DNA of 64,000 nt from contig NZ_MQTZ01000044.1 of NCBI RefSeq assembly GCF_001939115.1, positions 62,001 through 126,000 on the forward strand, read 5' to 3'. This DNA comes from Leptolyngbya sp. 'hensonii'. GTDB lineage: Bacteria > Cyanobacteriota > Cyanobacteriia > GCF-001939115. The notes under the pieces are model-generated. The model searched no databases. It saw only the letters and a list, made by a program, of their open reading frames with translations, and was not told the origin of the DNA. Shown here in pieces: positions 9,087-18,296 of the stretch. Positions within the stretch are counted from its first letter, which is position 1. Each line of letters begins with the position of its first letter. The translations under genes were made by a program, and so were the position numbers.

Positions 9087-9206
9087 CGAAAGAGTTATGG
9101 GTCAACTATCATTGGACTGGTGATGGACGGATGACGGTTGGCCCATAACAATTGACAATGAATAGTTCATCCTTGTTCACTGGTAATTGAGTGTTCCTGC
9201 GGTTGC

Positions 9207-10613
9207 ATGGCATTGTCTGATGACTTCGGTGCTACTCTCATTCCTCCAAACCGCTCTGAAGGCAGTGGTCAGGACTTCAACCTGGATTCTACGCTACAGG
9301 AATTGAGGTTGTATGCCTTTGAGGCTGAGACCCATTGCACCAGCGTTGAGGTGCTGCGGGTATTTGAGAAATATCCGCTCCTGCCAGGGGTCATCCTGAC
9401 AGATCAAGGGCAATACCAGGGAATGTTGTCCCGTCAGCAGTTGATGGAATATCTGGTGCGTCCCCATGGGATGGACCTGTTCCTGGAAGCCCCGATCACA
9501 TTGCTGCACAGTTATGCTCGCCGGGATGTGCTGGTGCTGGCTGGTCACACTTCGATTCTGGTTGCGGCCCAGTATGCACTCCGACGATCGTCCGAGTATC
9601 AGGGGGAGCCAGTAGTTGTGAAACTGGACCCGATGACCTATCGCCTGCTGGATGTGCATGAACTCAATATTGCCTACTGGCAAATCCGGGGGATCGAGAC
9701 CCAGGTCCGTTATGAACGGATGCAGGTGCAGATGATCCAGAGCGACAAGATGGCGAATCTGGGTCGCCTAGTGGATGGGGTAGCTCATGAGGTTCTGGAT
9801 CCAGTCAGCTTTATCTGGGGAAATTTGACCTATGTCAGCGATTATGCTCAGAATCTGCTGTACTTGCTGGAAGCCTATGAAGCTCATGTCCCTAATCCAC
9901 CAATTGAGATCGCAGCATTAGCAGAGGAAATTGAGTTGGACTATATCCGAAAGGATCTGTTGCGATCGTTCGATAGCATTAAAGCGGGGGCTGAGCGTCT
10001 GACCAAACTGGCGACCAGCCTGCAAAATTTCTGCCATATTGATGAGGTCTACCCTAAGCCAGCCGATCTACATGAATCGATCGATGGGATTCTCCTCCTC
10101 CTAAAGGGTCGCTTGGCCAGTGATATTGAGGTGATTAAACACTATGGGGATCTGCCTCCTGTGGTGTGTTACATTGGCCAGCTCAGCCAGGTGTTCATGA
10201 ACATTATCAGCAATGCTGTGGGCACATTGCTGGATCAGGTGGTGCGGCAGCGTATCATCGCAGACTTTAACCCGACGGTGGCAGTTCCCCCCGAGGCTTC
10301 AGAACTAAAGCCCCGCATTGAAATTACAACCCAGGTGCTCTCGATCGAACCCCAGACTGCCGGAAGTTCAGAGTCTCGTTGGGTCTCTGTGCGCATTGCC
10401 AATAACGGTCCGCTGATCTCGGAAGATCGACAGAAACAGCTCCGGGAAGCCCTCTCCGAAGAACGACGGGCAGCCAAAGAAACCAGCCTCTCCGTTAGCT
10501 ACCAAATCATCACAGCCAAGCATGGGGGCAAGTTGAAGTTGCGATCGCCCTGTTACACGATCGGAACAATTGCAACCGGAACGGAATTTGAAATCTTGCT
10601 CCCCATGATTTAG
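9207..10613 (+). CDS. Histidine kinase paralogue with degenerate ATP site (pseudokinase)
   Basis: A 468-residue paralogue of the preceding kinase, aligned over its whole length: the CBS-like module (about 25-155), H-box GVAHEVLDP with H194, and N-box around N332 and N336. The ATP lid motifs are lost. G1 DNGPGI has become NNGPLI (399-404), and the G2 glycine motif GTGLGL has become ETSLSV (425-430). The reading frame is open throughout, so this is not simple decay. It probably cannot bind ATP normally and may act as a phospho-acceptor or regulatory partner, perhaps dimerising with its neighbour. That role is inferred. The start ATG at 9207 has only a weak ribosome binding site. Confidence 0.85.
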   Translation: MALSDDFGATLIPPNRSEGSGQDFNLDSTLQELRLYAFEAETHCTSVEVLRVFEKYPLLPGVILTDQGQYQGMLSRQQLMEYLVRPHGMDLFLEAPITLLHSYARRDVLVLAGHTSILVAAQYALRRSSEYQGEPVVVKLDPMTYRLLDVHELNIAYWQIRGIETQVRYERMQVQMIQSDKMANLGRLVDGVAHEVLDPVSFIWGNLTYVSDYAQNLLYLLEAYEAHVPNPPIEIAALAEEIELDYIRKDLLRSFDSIKAGAERLTKLATSLQNFCHIDEVYPKPADLHESIDGILLLLKGRLASDIEVIKHYGDLPPVVCYIGQLSQVFMNIISNAVGTLLDQVVRQRIIADFNPTVAVPPEASELKPRIEITTQVLSIEPQTAGSSESRWVSVRIANNGPLISEDRQKQLREALSEERRAAKETSLSVSYQIITAKHGGKLKLRSPCYTIGTIATGTEFEILLPMI

Positions 10614-10714
10614 CTTGATCTTGGGCCAGAGCATGGCTTTCATAACATTTCCATAGGAGAATTTTCTGACTTGTCGGCTACGATGGGAATATTCTTAGCC
10701 AGTTTGCCTAACGC

Positions 10715-11737
10715 ATGTCTGACTACACGACGATTGTAAAGACCCTGATGCAGCAAACCTGCGATCGAGAGGATGGCTTGCCCCTGCGGAATGAATCCTG
10801 TCGGTCTCGGTTTTTCCTCAAGTCTGCGCCTACTCAACGAGTCTGTCTCTTCTTTCATGGTTTTACGGCGGCTCCCTACCAGTTCGTTCCCATGGGGGAA
10901 ACCTTCTTTAAGGCGGGCTATAACGTTCTGGTTCCCCTGATGCCGGGCCATGGTCAGGGTGGAGATTGGAATGCTAAAAACCCTGCCCCGCTGCCCGTCC
11001 AGAAGAAAATCTACCAGGATTTTGTGCTGCACTGGCTGGATATAGCCCGGACCCTGGGGCAGGATGTGATTGTGGGGGGGCTGTCGGCAGGGGGAACCCT
11101 GGCAGCCTGGTTAGCCCTGGAGCGTCCCCAGCAGATTTACCGGGCCATTCTCTTTGCTCCCTACCTGAGCAGTAGTAGCAGGGTGGTGGATATGTTTACC
11201 CGGGCTCTGGATACTTACTTCGAGTGGCAGGGATTGCCGGAAACTGGCATCCTGGGCTATTCGGGGTTTGCCTTGCCAGCCCTACGGGTGTTTCTCGATT
11301 TGGGGCAGATCATTCTGCAACGGGCCCAGCAGTATCCTGCGCCGCCCCTGTTCACGATCTCCAGTGAGAGTGATATTGCTGTCGATAATTACGACCATCG
11401 GACCCTGGCTGAAACGGTTCGGCAACGTCAGCCTCAGTCCTGGTATCACCTGTTCAGCCGGGTGCTGGATATTCCCCACACCATGATGACGGTGGCAGAT
11501 GGCAACAAGTATCAAAACCTGTTGATCACCATGACGAAAGCCTTTGTGGAGAGTAATTTGACCTGGGCTGAAGTGGAGGAGATTGGCTATCGCATGGCCA
11601 TGGGCAAGACCTTTCCAGCCGTAGTGGCTGAACTGAATTTGACCCAGAAGGTCTCACGGGATATGCCCGCCATGATGACGATGGTAGATAAGCGATCGAT
11701 CGTCCAAGACCGGCAGGGCTTCCACAGGCGCATCTAG
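10715..11737 (+). CDS. Alpha/beta hydrolase (esterase/lipase-like)
   Basis: A 340-residue serine hydrolase. The oxyanion-hole segment FFHGFTA (46-52) and the nucleophile elbow GGLSAGG (121-127, S124) are clear. A later Asp in SESDIAVDN and a His in LDIPHTMM are the likely remaining triad members. The GHGQGG stretch near residue 79 resembles monoacylglycerol-lipase and carboxylesterase relatives. There is no signal peptide, so it should be cytosolic. The last 60 or so residues are not part of the usual fold. Substrate unknown. The next gene starts 122 bases downstream on the same strand. Confidence 0.82.
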   Translation: MSDYTTIVKTLMQQTCDREDGLPLRNESCRSRFFLKSAPTQRVCLFFHGFTAAPYQFVPMGETFFKAGYNVLVPLMPGHGQGGDWNAKNPAPLPVQKKIYQDFVLHWLDIARTLGQDVIVGGLSAGGTLAAWLALERPQQIYRAILFAPYLSSSSRVVDMFTRALDTYFEWQGLPETGILGYSGFALPALRVFLDLGQIILQRAQQYPAPPLFTISSESDIAVDNYDHRTLAETVRQRQPQSWYHLFSRVLDIPHTMMTVADGNKYQNLLITMTKAFVESNLTWAEVEEIGYRMAMGKTFPAVVAELNLTQKVSRDMPAMMTMVDKRSIVQDRQGFHRRI

Positions 11738-11859
11738 CTGGTTGAGTGTCTGCAGTCCCAGGCTGGGGGTGGAGCGGTTGCGGCCCAACCCACTCAACTG
11801 GATGGGCCTGGCCATCCCTGTCCAGACCGTTAACGATATCACAGCCCTGTGAGGCCTGA

Positions 11860-13800
11860 ATGTCCACAGCCCCAATCTGGGATCACTGCTTCGATAGCCT
11901 CCAAGCCAGCCTGGTTTTGCTGAGTCTGGCCGTCCTGGGGCTGTTTTGGTGGCGGCAGCGCCAGCCAGTCCCGCCCCAACCCTCGAATTACGATCGGTAT
12001 CGTCCAGATCCGTTCAATCACTGGGATACCTATCCGGTGGCGGGCATTGTTCCGCCCCTGGATCACCCTGTTGCCCCCTGGATGGGACGGTTGATCTTGC
12101 CGACTCCAGACCAGCGGACTCCGGGAGACTCGGTGTTGTTTGAAATTCACCATCAACCTTCCCAGGCTCCCCCCTTGGCGGGTGCCATCGTGCGCCTGCA
12201 ATGGAGTCAGGAGCCAGCCGTTCAGGCTTATGTTCAGGCGGCGACTCAAAGCATTCAGTTCACCCAGACGACGATCGCCAGTCAACGGGCCGGTCGGCTC
12301 CATCCCGATCGCCTCAACCATTGGCACCGGGTCGGTCCTCTGGAGTCCCTGGCTGGGGCACGACCGGATGACAATGTCATGGTGCTATTGCGGGAGCCGG
12401 TCTTGGTCAGGGAGCCGGACGAAGAGGCGGTAGAAAATCGACTCACGGTCCAAATTGCGCAGGAACCGGTTCAGATCACGGGCTGTTTCTATACCCTGTT
12501 CACCGTGCTGGAACGATGTGATCCAGAAGATGACCGGTTTACGGTGCGTCATTTTAATCAACAGTCCGGCCAATTTGACGGGACTGCCGAGGTGATCCGG
12601 ATTCCCCAGGTGGTAGCCGATCGGGATGGGATTTTCCGATCGACGAACCAGGGGTTGGAACAGTCTCCCTTGAATCGGGCTGGATGGTATGGCTACGGGG
12701 CCAGGGATATCCACGGTACTTTTGTGGTGCAGGCGCTAGAACCCCGTGCCCTGACCCGGTTGGAACCCGATGAAATCATTCTGGGGGTTGAGGCCGGGTT
12801 GCAGTACATCCATCAACAAAATTGGGCTGATACAGGAGGGAGAAAAGGGACCTGGCGCAGCACCCTCTTAGATCCATTGGCCCAGGATGTTCCAGCGGCG
12901 CTGGCCAGTTGGCAGGCAGGCGATCGGGCGCTTGTGATTCATCTTTATGGAGGTATGCGAGGGGAGCAGAAGGATGAGCGGGGCTGGTTGGGTCTGGTCA
13001 CTGGCCATTTTGCTTACGGGCAGGCCACTGTGGTCCGCGATCCCCTCTCGGATGAGCTGCGCTTCGAGATTGAATACCAGCAGATCTACGCCCACAATGC
13101 GGATGGCATTATTGCAGGAGCCATGACCTGGGCAAACTATATGGGAGATTTGCAGCGAGGGTGGCTGGGCGATCGGCCTGTGTCTGATCTGATCATTCAA
13201 TGGGATGTCATCACCCAGGATTATGAGTTTGACGGGCTGAAACTGTCTCCGCTAGGGGAGTTGTTGCGAGAGTTAAACTACGAGATGGCCCTCTGCCGCA
13301 CTGGTGGAGGAACGGGAGCGACGATCGTGACGCCAGCCCGATCCTGTGTGCAGAATTCCAATCAGGCCCTATATCGGGCGCTGCATAACATGGAGCAGAT
13401 CGTGCAGGCCCATCCAGAGATTACGTTTTGGCTGTACCATCATCCCGACCATCCCCAGACCGCTCGGTTTCACCAGTTAGTCGCCTTGGGTCGATCTCTG
13501 GAGCGACAACTCCTACCCTTGGGGTTTGTCCGGCGGGATTGGCAGAACAAGACAGATGAATTGGCCAGTCTGACTCAACCGGAGCCTCGCCTCCAGACAC
13601 TGTTGCGGGCTCTGGAAACCTGGCGGACTATGCTGCCTCGTCTCGCCCACGATGAAATGGCCAGTCTCTTGTTAAAGCAGGGGGCAAAGCTCTGGGTTAT
13701 CCGGACAAACCAGATTGGGGGACTCAATCCAGACATCCTGCCCTTGGCCCCGACGACGTTGTTGGGCGATCGCTCAAGACAATCAAATCAACCGTTGTAG
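11860..13800 (+). CDS. Large membrane-anchored protein of unknown function
   Basis: A 646-residue protein I cannot assign. One hydrophobic segment near the N-terminus (about residues 15-31, ending WWRQRQ) suggests a membrane anchor, with the rest on one side of the membrane. The body has no catalytic motif I recognise. A run from about 300 to 460 is rich in conserved-looking glycines, tryptophans and histidines (for example IHLYGGMRGEQKDERGW and YAHNADGIIAGAMTWANYMG). The region near 480-500 (RTGGGTGATIVTPARSCVQN) resembles an active-site or ligand loop. The segment around YHHPDHPQTARF is His-rich. The 3' end overlaps the convergent CheA-like gene by 18 bases. Confidence 0.7.
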   Translation: MSTAPIWDHCFDSLQASLVLLSLAVLGLFWWRQRQPVPPQPSNYDRYRPDPFNHWDTYPVAGIVPPLDHPVAPWMGRLILPTPDQRTPGDSVLFEIHHQPSQAPPLAGAIVRLQWSQEPAVQAYVQAATQSIQFTQTTIASQRAGRLHPDRLNHWHRVGPLESLAGARPDDNVMVLLREPVLVREPDEEAVENRLTVQIAQEPVQITGCFYTLFTVLERCDPEDDRFTVRHFNQQSGQFDGTAEVIRIPQVVADRDGIFRSTNQGLEQSPLNRAGWYGYGARDIHGTFVVQALEPRALTRLEPDEIILGVEAGLQYIHQQNWADTGGRKGTWRSTLLDPLAQDVPAALASWQAGDRALVIHLYGGMRGEQKDERGWLGLVTGHFAYGQATVVRDPLSDELRFEIEYQQIYAHNADGIIAGAMTWANYMGDLQRGWLGDRPVSDLIIQWDVITQDYEFDGLKLSPLGELLRELNYEMALCRTGGGTGATIVTPARSCVQNSNQALYRALHNMEQIVQAHPEITFWLYHHPDHPQTARFHQLVALGRSLERQLLPLGFVRRDWQNKTDELASLTQPEPRLQTLLRALETWRTMLPRLAHDEMASLLLKQGAKLWVIRTNQIGGLNPDILPLAPTTLLGDRSRQSNQPL

Positions 13801-15318
13801 GGTTGTCAGGAGAATCTCCTGGTTGAAGCTGCCTTTGGTGATGTAGGCATTGGCTCCTGCTTCAGCGCCCCGGCGTTTGTCGTCATCACTGGCCAGGGAG
13901 GTGACCAGGATAATCGGCATTTCATCGTAGTCCTGATGCTGACGAATCCGGGTGGTCAGTTCCAGGCCATCCAGATGGGGCATCTGGACATCGGAGATGA
14001 CGGCATCAAAGGGGCGCGATCGCAACTTGTTGTAGCCATCCATTCCATCAACTGCGGTGATCACTTCATAGCCAGCTGCCTCCAGGATGCGCTTTTCCTG
14101 GGTGCGGGTGGCGATCGAGTCTTCGACTAGCAGCACGGTTGGGCGGGCTGGATTTCGCATGTCAGCCTGGAAATGCTCAACAGCGCTTCCCCGTTGCCAC
14201 ACCGATTTGATCAAATCCTGGGGATTCAGGATCATGCAGACTTCGCCGGTGCCCAGAATGGTTGCTCCAGACACATTGCGAACCCGCTTCAGTAGCTGGC
14301 TCTGGGGCTTGAGGACCACATCCTGTTCATCGACCAGGGTATCCACAAACAACCCCAGACGCTCCTGACCCACCTGCAGGATAATGCAGGGCAGGGAACC
14401 GGTCGGCAGGGAGGATTGCCCCGGTAGTTCCAGCAGATCGGAGAGATAGGCGACGGAAAGGGGGCGGTCATCGTGGACGATCGTCTCCCGCCCTTCCAGC
14501 GTGAAAATATCCTCCCGCTTAACCAGACAAGTGGTCTGGACAAACTCCACCGGGATCGCGTAGGGGATCTGGTTCAGGGCCACAATCAGCACATGCATGG
14601 TGGCCAGGGTGAGGCCCAGATGAATCCGGATCGTGCAGCCCTGACTAGGTATCGATTCCACCTGAATATGGCCCTTCAACTTCTCGACCTGGGTCTGCAC
14701 CACATCCAGGCCGACTCCCCGTCCAGAGACTTCGGTGACCAGGGGGCAGGTGGAAAAACCCGGCGTGAAAATCAGGGATTGGATCTGGCTGGGGGAGAGG
14801 GTGGCTAGATCATCTTCCCGACAGAGCCCTTTTTTGAGGGCAGTCTGTTTGATCTTTTCCAGATCCAGACCCCGACCGTCATCTTTGACCTCCAGCACAA
14901 TGCTGGTGGGGGTTTGATAGCCCCGCAGATGAATGGTGGCTGTGGCCGGTTTGCCCTGTTGTTCCCGTTCTGCAGGCAGCTCAATCCCATGATCCACAGC
15001 ATTCCGCAGGATATGCATCAGGGGATCTTTCATCTCCTCCAGAATGCGTTTATCAGCGCGGGTGTCGCCACCTGCGATCGTCAGTTCGACCTGTTTGCCT
15101 TCCTGGCGAGCCAGATCCCGCACCATGCGGGGGAAGAGGTTGAAGATGGTGGAGAGGGGTAACAGGCGCAGGGTGCGGATACCTTCTTCTAGATCGTGAC
15201 TGATGAGTTCCAACCGGGTGGTGTCTTCATTCAAGGCACTTTGCAGGGTCTTAACCAGAGAGCCGAACTGCTCCAGGCGTTGATCCATGCGGTTGTACAG
15301 GGCTTCCAGATGTTGCAA
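13783..15318 (-). CDS. CheA-like hybrid kinase core: HATPase-CheW-REC, without Hpt
   Basis: A 511-residue C-terminal part of a CheA-family hybrid kinase. In order: the end of the dimerisation helices, HATPase_c (N106, DDGRG 146-150, GRGVGL 199-204), a CheW-like coupling domain (about 235-375) and a receiver (about 393-511, D443). All ATP-binding motifs are intact. The 5' part of the same gene lies upstream in the same frame (15334-15597), separated by a single TAG at 15333-15331. No Hpt (P1) domain exists between here and cheW, so the normal phosphorylated His is missing. The start shown is a TTG just after the stop; whether it is used is unknown. The gene overlaps the convergent unknown gene by 18 bases. 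Confidence 0.8.
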   Translation of the reverse strand: MQHLEALYNRMDQRLEQFGSLVKTLQSALNEDTTRLELISHDLEEGIRTLRLLPLSTIFNLFPRMVRDLARQEGKQVELTIAGGDTRADKRILEEMKDPLMHILRNAVDHGIELPAEREQQGKPATATIHLRGYQTPTSIVLEVKDDGRGLDLEKIKQTALKKGLCREDDLATLSPSQIQSLIFTPGFSTCPLVTEVSGRGVGLDVVQTQVEKLKGHIQVESIPSQGCTIRIHLGLTLATMHVLIVALNQIPYAIPVEFVQTTCLVKREDIFTLEGRETIVHDDRPLSVAYLSDLLELPGQSSLPTGSLPCIILQVGQERLGLFVDTLVDEQDVVLKPQSQLLKRVRNVSGATILGTGEVCMILNPQDLIKSVWQRGSAVEHFQADMRNPARPTVLLVEDSIATRTQEKRILEAAGYEVITAVDGMDGYNKLRSRPFDAVISDVQMPHLDGLELTTRIRQHQDYDEMPIILVTSLASDDDKRRGAEAGANAYITKGSFNQEILLTTLQRLI

Positions 15319-15330
15319 GGAACCATTGCC

Positions 15331-15597
15331 CTAGCGCGCATCCTGGAGCACAAATCGGTTGGTAAACAGATCCCGACTCCATTCCTCCCAGAGGTTGGCC
15401 ATGCCCTCCACCTCTGCGAGGCGGTGGGCAACTCGGATCTTCGTGACCGTGAGTTCACCGGCCTGCGTCAGCAGGGAGTCCAGTTCTTTCGTGGGCACTC
15501 GGATGGTTTCGATCCGGTAGTTAGACCGGGAAAGGGGAGAGGGGGCGTGGTTGAGGCTTGGGGGTTCAGCCTCCGTGGCTCCATGGCGTGGCTCCAC
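15331..15597 (-). pseudogene. 5' fragment of the CheA-like kinase (dimerisation domain), ended by TAG
   Basis: Eighty-eight codons from a GTG at 15597 to an amber stop. The translation has a short Ser/Pro-rich lead, then the typical CheA dimerisation start (IRVPTKELDSLLTQAGELTV) and the NLWEEWSRD block found in cyanobacterial CheA hybrids. After the TAG the same frame continues without loss into the next helix (GNGSLQHLEALYNRMDQRLE), so one base change (for example CAG to TAG) would explain the break. The fragment begins five bases after the cheW stop. There is no room for an Hpt domain in front of it. Confidence 0.75.
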
Positions 15598-15601
15598 CTC
15601 T

Positions 15602-16156
15602 CTAGAGTCTTCCTTGGCTTGGCGTGCCGCCCTTTGGGCTCCCTATTGCCGCTTGCACTTCTGGTGGAGCAGTTGGGCTGTCCGGCTGAAAAGTAGGCTG
15701 GTGACCGTTGGACTGCAGATCTGAAAGCGGGGTGAGGGGATGTAGCAGTTGCTCTCCATTCAACAATGTGACGATTTCCTCCCCCACCCTGGCCATGCCA
15801 CTGATCAGGCTTGCTCCAGGGGGCTGGCTTTGCATCACTTGAGTGCTGATTTGATCCGTCCCGATCGGCTGGACTTCTCGCACCTGATTCACAATGATTC
15901 CCAGGCGATCGGTAGTTGTCTGGATAATAATGACACAGTCGGAGAGTTGGTAAGGGGGAGACTTGCGCCCCAGACGACGATGCAGATCCAGCACGGGCAC
16001 AATGTCGCCCCGCAAGTCGATGACGCCAGCAATGGCAGAGGGAGAATCTGGGACTGCCATGATCTCTGGCAGGAGGAGCAGTTCCTGGACCGTGGCGGCT
16101 GCCAGACCATAGCAGGTGTGACTGAGTTCAAAGGTGAGATAGGGTTGGTATTCCAT
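15602..16156 (-). CDS. cheW: CheW-type coupling protein
   Basis: A 184-residue adaptor that links receptors to a CheA kinase. Residues 1-145 form the CheW fold, with FELSHTCYGLAAATVQELL, the GVIDLRGDIVPVLDLHRRLG signature (about 44-63) and LGIIVNQVREV. The last 40 residues are a Pro/Ser-rich tail, longer than usual. The start overlaps the end of cheR by 29 bases, and the CheA-like gene follows within five bases, so the three form one transcription unit on the minus strand. Confidence 0.93.
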   Translation of the reverse strand: MEYQPYLTFELSHTCYGLAAATVQELLLLPEIMAVPDSPSAIAGVIDLRGDIVPVLDLHRRLGRKSPPYQLSDCVIIIQTTTDRLGIIVNQVREVQPIGTDQISTQVMQSQPPGASLISGMARVGEEIVTLLNGEQLLHPLTPLSDLQSNGHQPTFQPDSPTAPPEVQAAIGSPKGGTPSQGRL

Positions 16157-17597
16157 AGTTCTGCAGACTCTTTTCTACCTGAGTTTGTAATTCCTTGACA
16201 GTGAAGGTTCCCTGGGGCTCGATCACCCGATCCTGGGGCATGTGATGTAACAGATCCAGGGCCGAGCGCCAGTTCCTGATCGCCCTGGCTTCGTTGCCTA
16301 ACCGCTGATGCAGGGAACCCAGTTCCAGGTAGGCCATCACTGCTTCCGGGGCCAGATAGATGATGCGCCTGAGCAGTTGCATGGCCTGTTCCACATCCCC
16401 CTGTTCTTCGGCAATCTGAGCCAGGAGATAGCAGGGCTCTACACTCAGGGGATGAAACTGCAGAGCTTGCTGACAGACCATCACCGCCTGCTGATGATCC
16501 CCCAGGTTGGCATAGATCTGTGCCAGCAGGCAGTGTCCCCGCAGATGCTGGGGTTCCAGCAGCAATAAGGTTCTGGCTGTGTGAATGGCTGCGCTGTAAG
16601 ATTGCTGGGCCACTAAAGATTCCAACTGCTGAAAAAGGGTTTCTGGGGTTTTGTCCTCAACCTTCGCGCTGGGGAGGGGAGCGGCTGTTTCCAACCCGAT
16701 CGTTGGTGCTGGTGTTGGGAGTGCAACTTTCAGTTCCGGTGTTGGGATTGTTTCATCGGCGGGGGACTTCTGATAAACGATTGACTCCGAAAAACTGCGG
16801 ACGGCAAATAGATGGATACGTTGTCCCTGCAGTTCGGTATGCCCTGTGATCAGATACCCGTCTGGTCGTAGGGCGTCGTAGAAGGTCTTCAGAGTTGCTG
16901 CGATCGCTGCCGGATCAAAATAGATAAATACATTGCGACAGAGGATCACATCTATGTTGGAATGTAACTTGCCTGAATCAGGCTGCTGAACTAGATTTTC
17001 CACCTGAAAGGTCACCATGTCTCGCAGTTCCGGAGCAATCTCCCATCCTTCCCGGTGCGGTTGAAAATATCGCTGTCTCAGGTCTTGATCCACCAATCGA
17101 AACGACCAATCACTATAGATGCCTCGCTCTGCCCGATCGATCGCAGCAGGATTGATGTCTGTGCCCAGAATGGAAATGCTCCAGGCCGACAAATTTGGCA
17201 CAACTTCCCTTAAAAGAATGGCCAGAGAGTAGGCTTCTTCCCCTGTGGAACAACCGGCACTCCAGAGACGCAGGGAAGGGTGAGGGTGGGTTTGCTGTCG
17301 ATGGATCAGGTCTGGTAAGAGGGTGCGCCGCAGTAATCCAAACTGCCCCTGATCTCGCAAGAAATAGCTTTCTCCGATCGTGATCAGACTGGCCAGTTCC
17401 TGCCACTCTGCTTTGACTGACGCTGAACCCTGCCCAGAGGCCAGGAACTGATAGTATGAGTCCTGACTGGGTAGGCTCAGGGCTGTAGTTCTAGTCTTGA
17501 TTTTGCCCCAGAGCTGACCCCAATCTTTCGCATCTACTCGCAATCCCAGGGTTCTAGCAATCAGTTGGCTGAAGGGCAATCCTAGGGTATTCTGCAT
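16128..17597 (-). CDS. cheR: CheR methyltransferase with C-terminal TPR repeats
   Basis: A 489-residue protein that methylates glutamates of chemoreceptors with S-adenosylmethionine. The CheR domain spans about 1-275: LITIGESYFLRD (71-82), the SAM-binding SAGCSTGEEAYSLA (113-126) and ILCRNVFIYF further on. A Pro-rich linker follows, then TPR-like repeats from about 310 to 465 (for example LLAQIYANLGDHQQAVMVCQ). CheR-TPR fusions are usual in Wsp- and Frz-like systems that control outputs other than flagella. It is the first gene of the cheR-cheW-cheA unit. A 1.1 kb region separates it from the response regulator at 18718. Confidence 0.95.
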   Translation of the reverse strand: MQNTLGLPFSQLIARTLGLRVDAKDWGQLWGKIKTRTTALSLPSQDSYYQFLASGQGSASVKAEWQELASLITIGESYFLRDQGQFGLLRRTLLPDLIHRQQTHPHPSLRLWSAGCSTGEEAYSLAILLREVVPNLSAWSISILGTDINPAAIDRAERGIYSDWSFRLVDQDLRQRYFQPHREGWEIAPELRDMVTFQVENLVQQPDSGKLHSNIDVILCRNVFIYFDPAAIAATLKTFYDALRPDGYLITGHTELQGQRIHLFAVRSFSESIVYQKSPADETIPTPELKVALPTPAPTIGLETAAPLPSAKVEDKTPETLFQQLESLVAQQSYSAAIHTARTLLLLEPQHLRGHCLLAQIYANLGDHQQAVMVCQQALQFHPLSVEPCYLLAQIAEEQGDVEQAMQLLRRIIYLAPEAVMAYLELGSLHQRLGNEARAIRNWRSALDLLHHMPQDRVIEPQGTFTVKELQTQVEKSLQNYGIPTLSHL

Positions 17598-18164
17598 GGT
17601 TCACACCCACCGAAATATCAATGCACCAGGAGAACCAATCACCTGGATTTATCTATTCACCAGCGTTCCCATCCCCCATGGCAGCAAACGATACGGACCA
17701 TAAAACTACGGAATCATTTACGCCCCGTTACAAAGACTGATTTAGAAGTCAGGAATTTTAGGTCACTCGACGCAATGCAAGTGAGGTGCTCTTTGGGGGT
17801 GCAGGGGCATGGGGATTCCGCCCTAGCCTCCCTTGCTAATAATGAATTTCATCCAATGCGTTCACCAGAAGATCCCGATCGGGCCTTTGCAGGTAATTCA
17901 CACAAACAGCAGGAAATTTAAACCAGGTTTCAAGATTTTGCATCTCAGGTTTTGTAGTCATAGTCATCGTGTTACTACTGAGTTATCAACTACAACATCT
18001 GGAAATTATCGTTAGTCATTCGGAAGTTTTCATCGGTCATTCCTGATTAACTAAGATTGTGAGGAAAAGATTAAACCTTCTGGTTGTTGTAGAGAAAAGA
18101 GTAATTGATTCTACTTCAGGCATAGCTCCAATAATATTTCCCTAAATGATTTGAGGTGATTCTT
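17598..18164. other. Intergenic region upstream of cheR and the 43-codon gene
   Basis: About 570 bases between the divergent cheR and the short gene at 18165. The sequence becomes AT-rich towards the right. I see no convincing gene. It should contain the cheR promoter on the minus strand and the short gene's promoter on the plus strand, but no clear -35/-10 pair stands out. Confidence 0.45.
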
Positions 18165-18296
18165 ATGTCTACGCGCTACAATCAAAACCACTCTCCACTC
18201 GTCAGAATCGTCTACGTTAAAACTCAAGTTAATGGCAAGCTCGAATTAGTTCCAATGGAGTTATATGCAGATAACTCTCTGAAGCGGAGCGCATAA
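18165..18296 (+). CDS. Small protein of 43 residues, unknown
   Basis: A short gene inside a 1.1 kb space usually read as non-coding. The ATG at 18165 is preceded by a strong ribosome binding site (GAGGTGA, six bases upstream). The product is basic and begins MSTRYNQNHSPLVRIVYVKT, continues QVNGKLELVPMELYADNS and ends LKRSA. It reads like a small beta-rich protein, with no signal peptide or membrane segment. A strong rho-independent terminator lies 140 bases downstream, giving a compact unit of about 300 bases. I do not recognise the family. It lies between cheR and the single-domain response regulator; a link to chemosensing is only positional. Confidence 0.6.
   Translation: MSTRYNQNHSPLVRIVYVKTQVNGKLELVPMELYADNSLKRSA

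Noticed and set aside
9090-9150. Inverted repeat TTATGGGTCAAC / GTTGGCCCATAA between the two kinases
   Set aside because: One mismatch and a loop of about 30 bases, with no T-run. It looks like ordinary intergenic filler and was not listed as a terminator.
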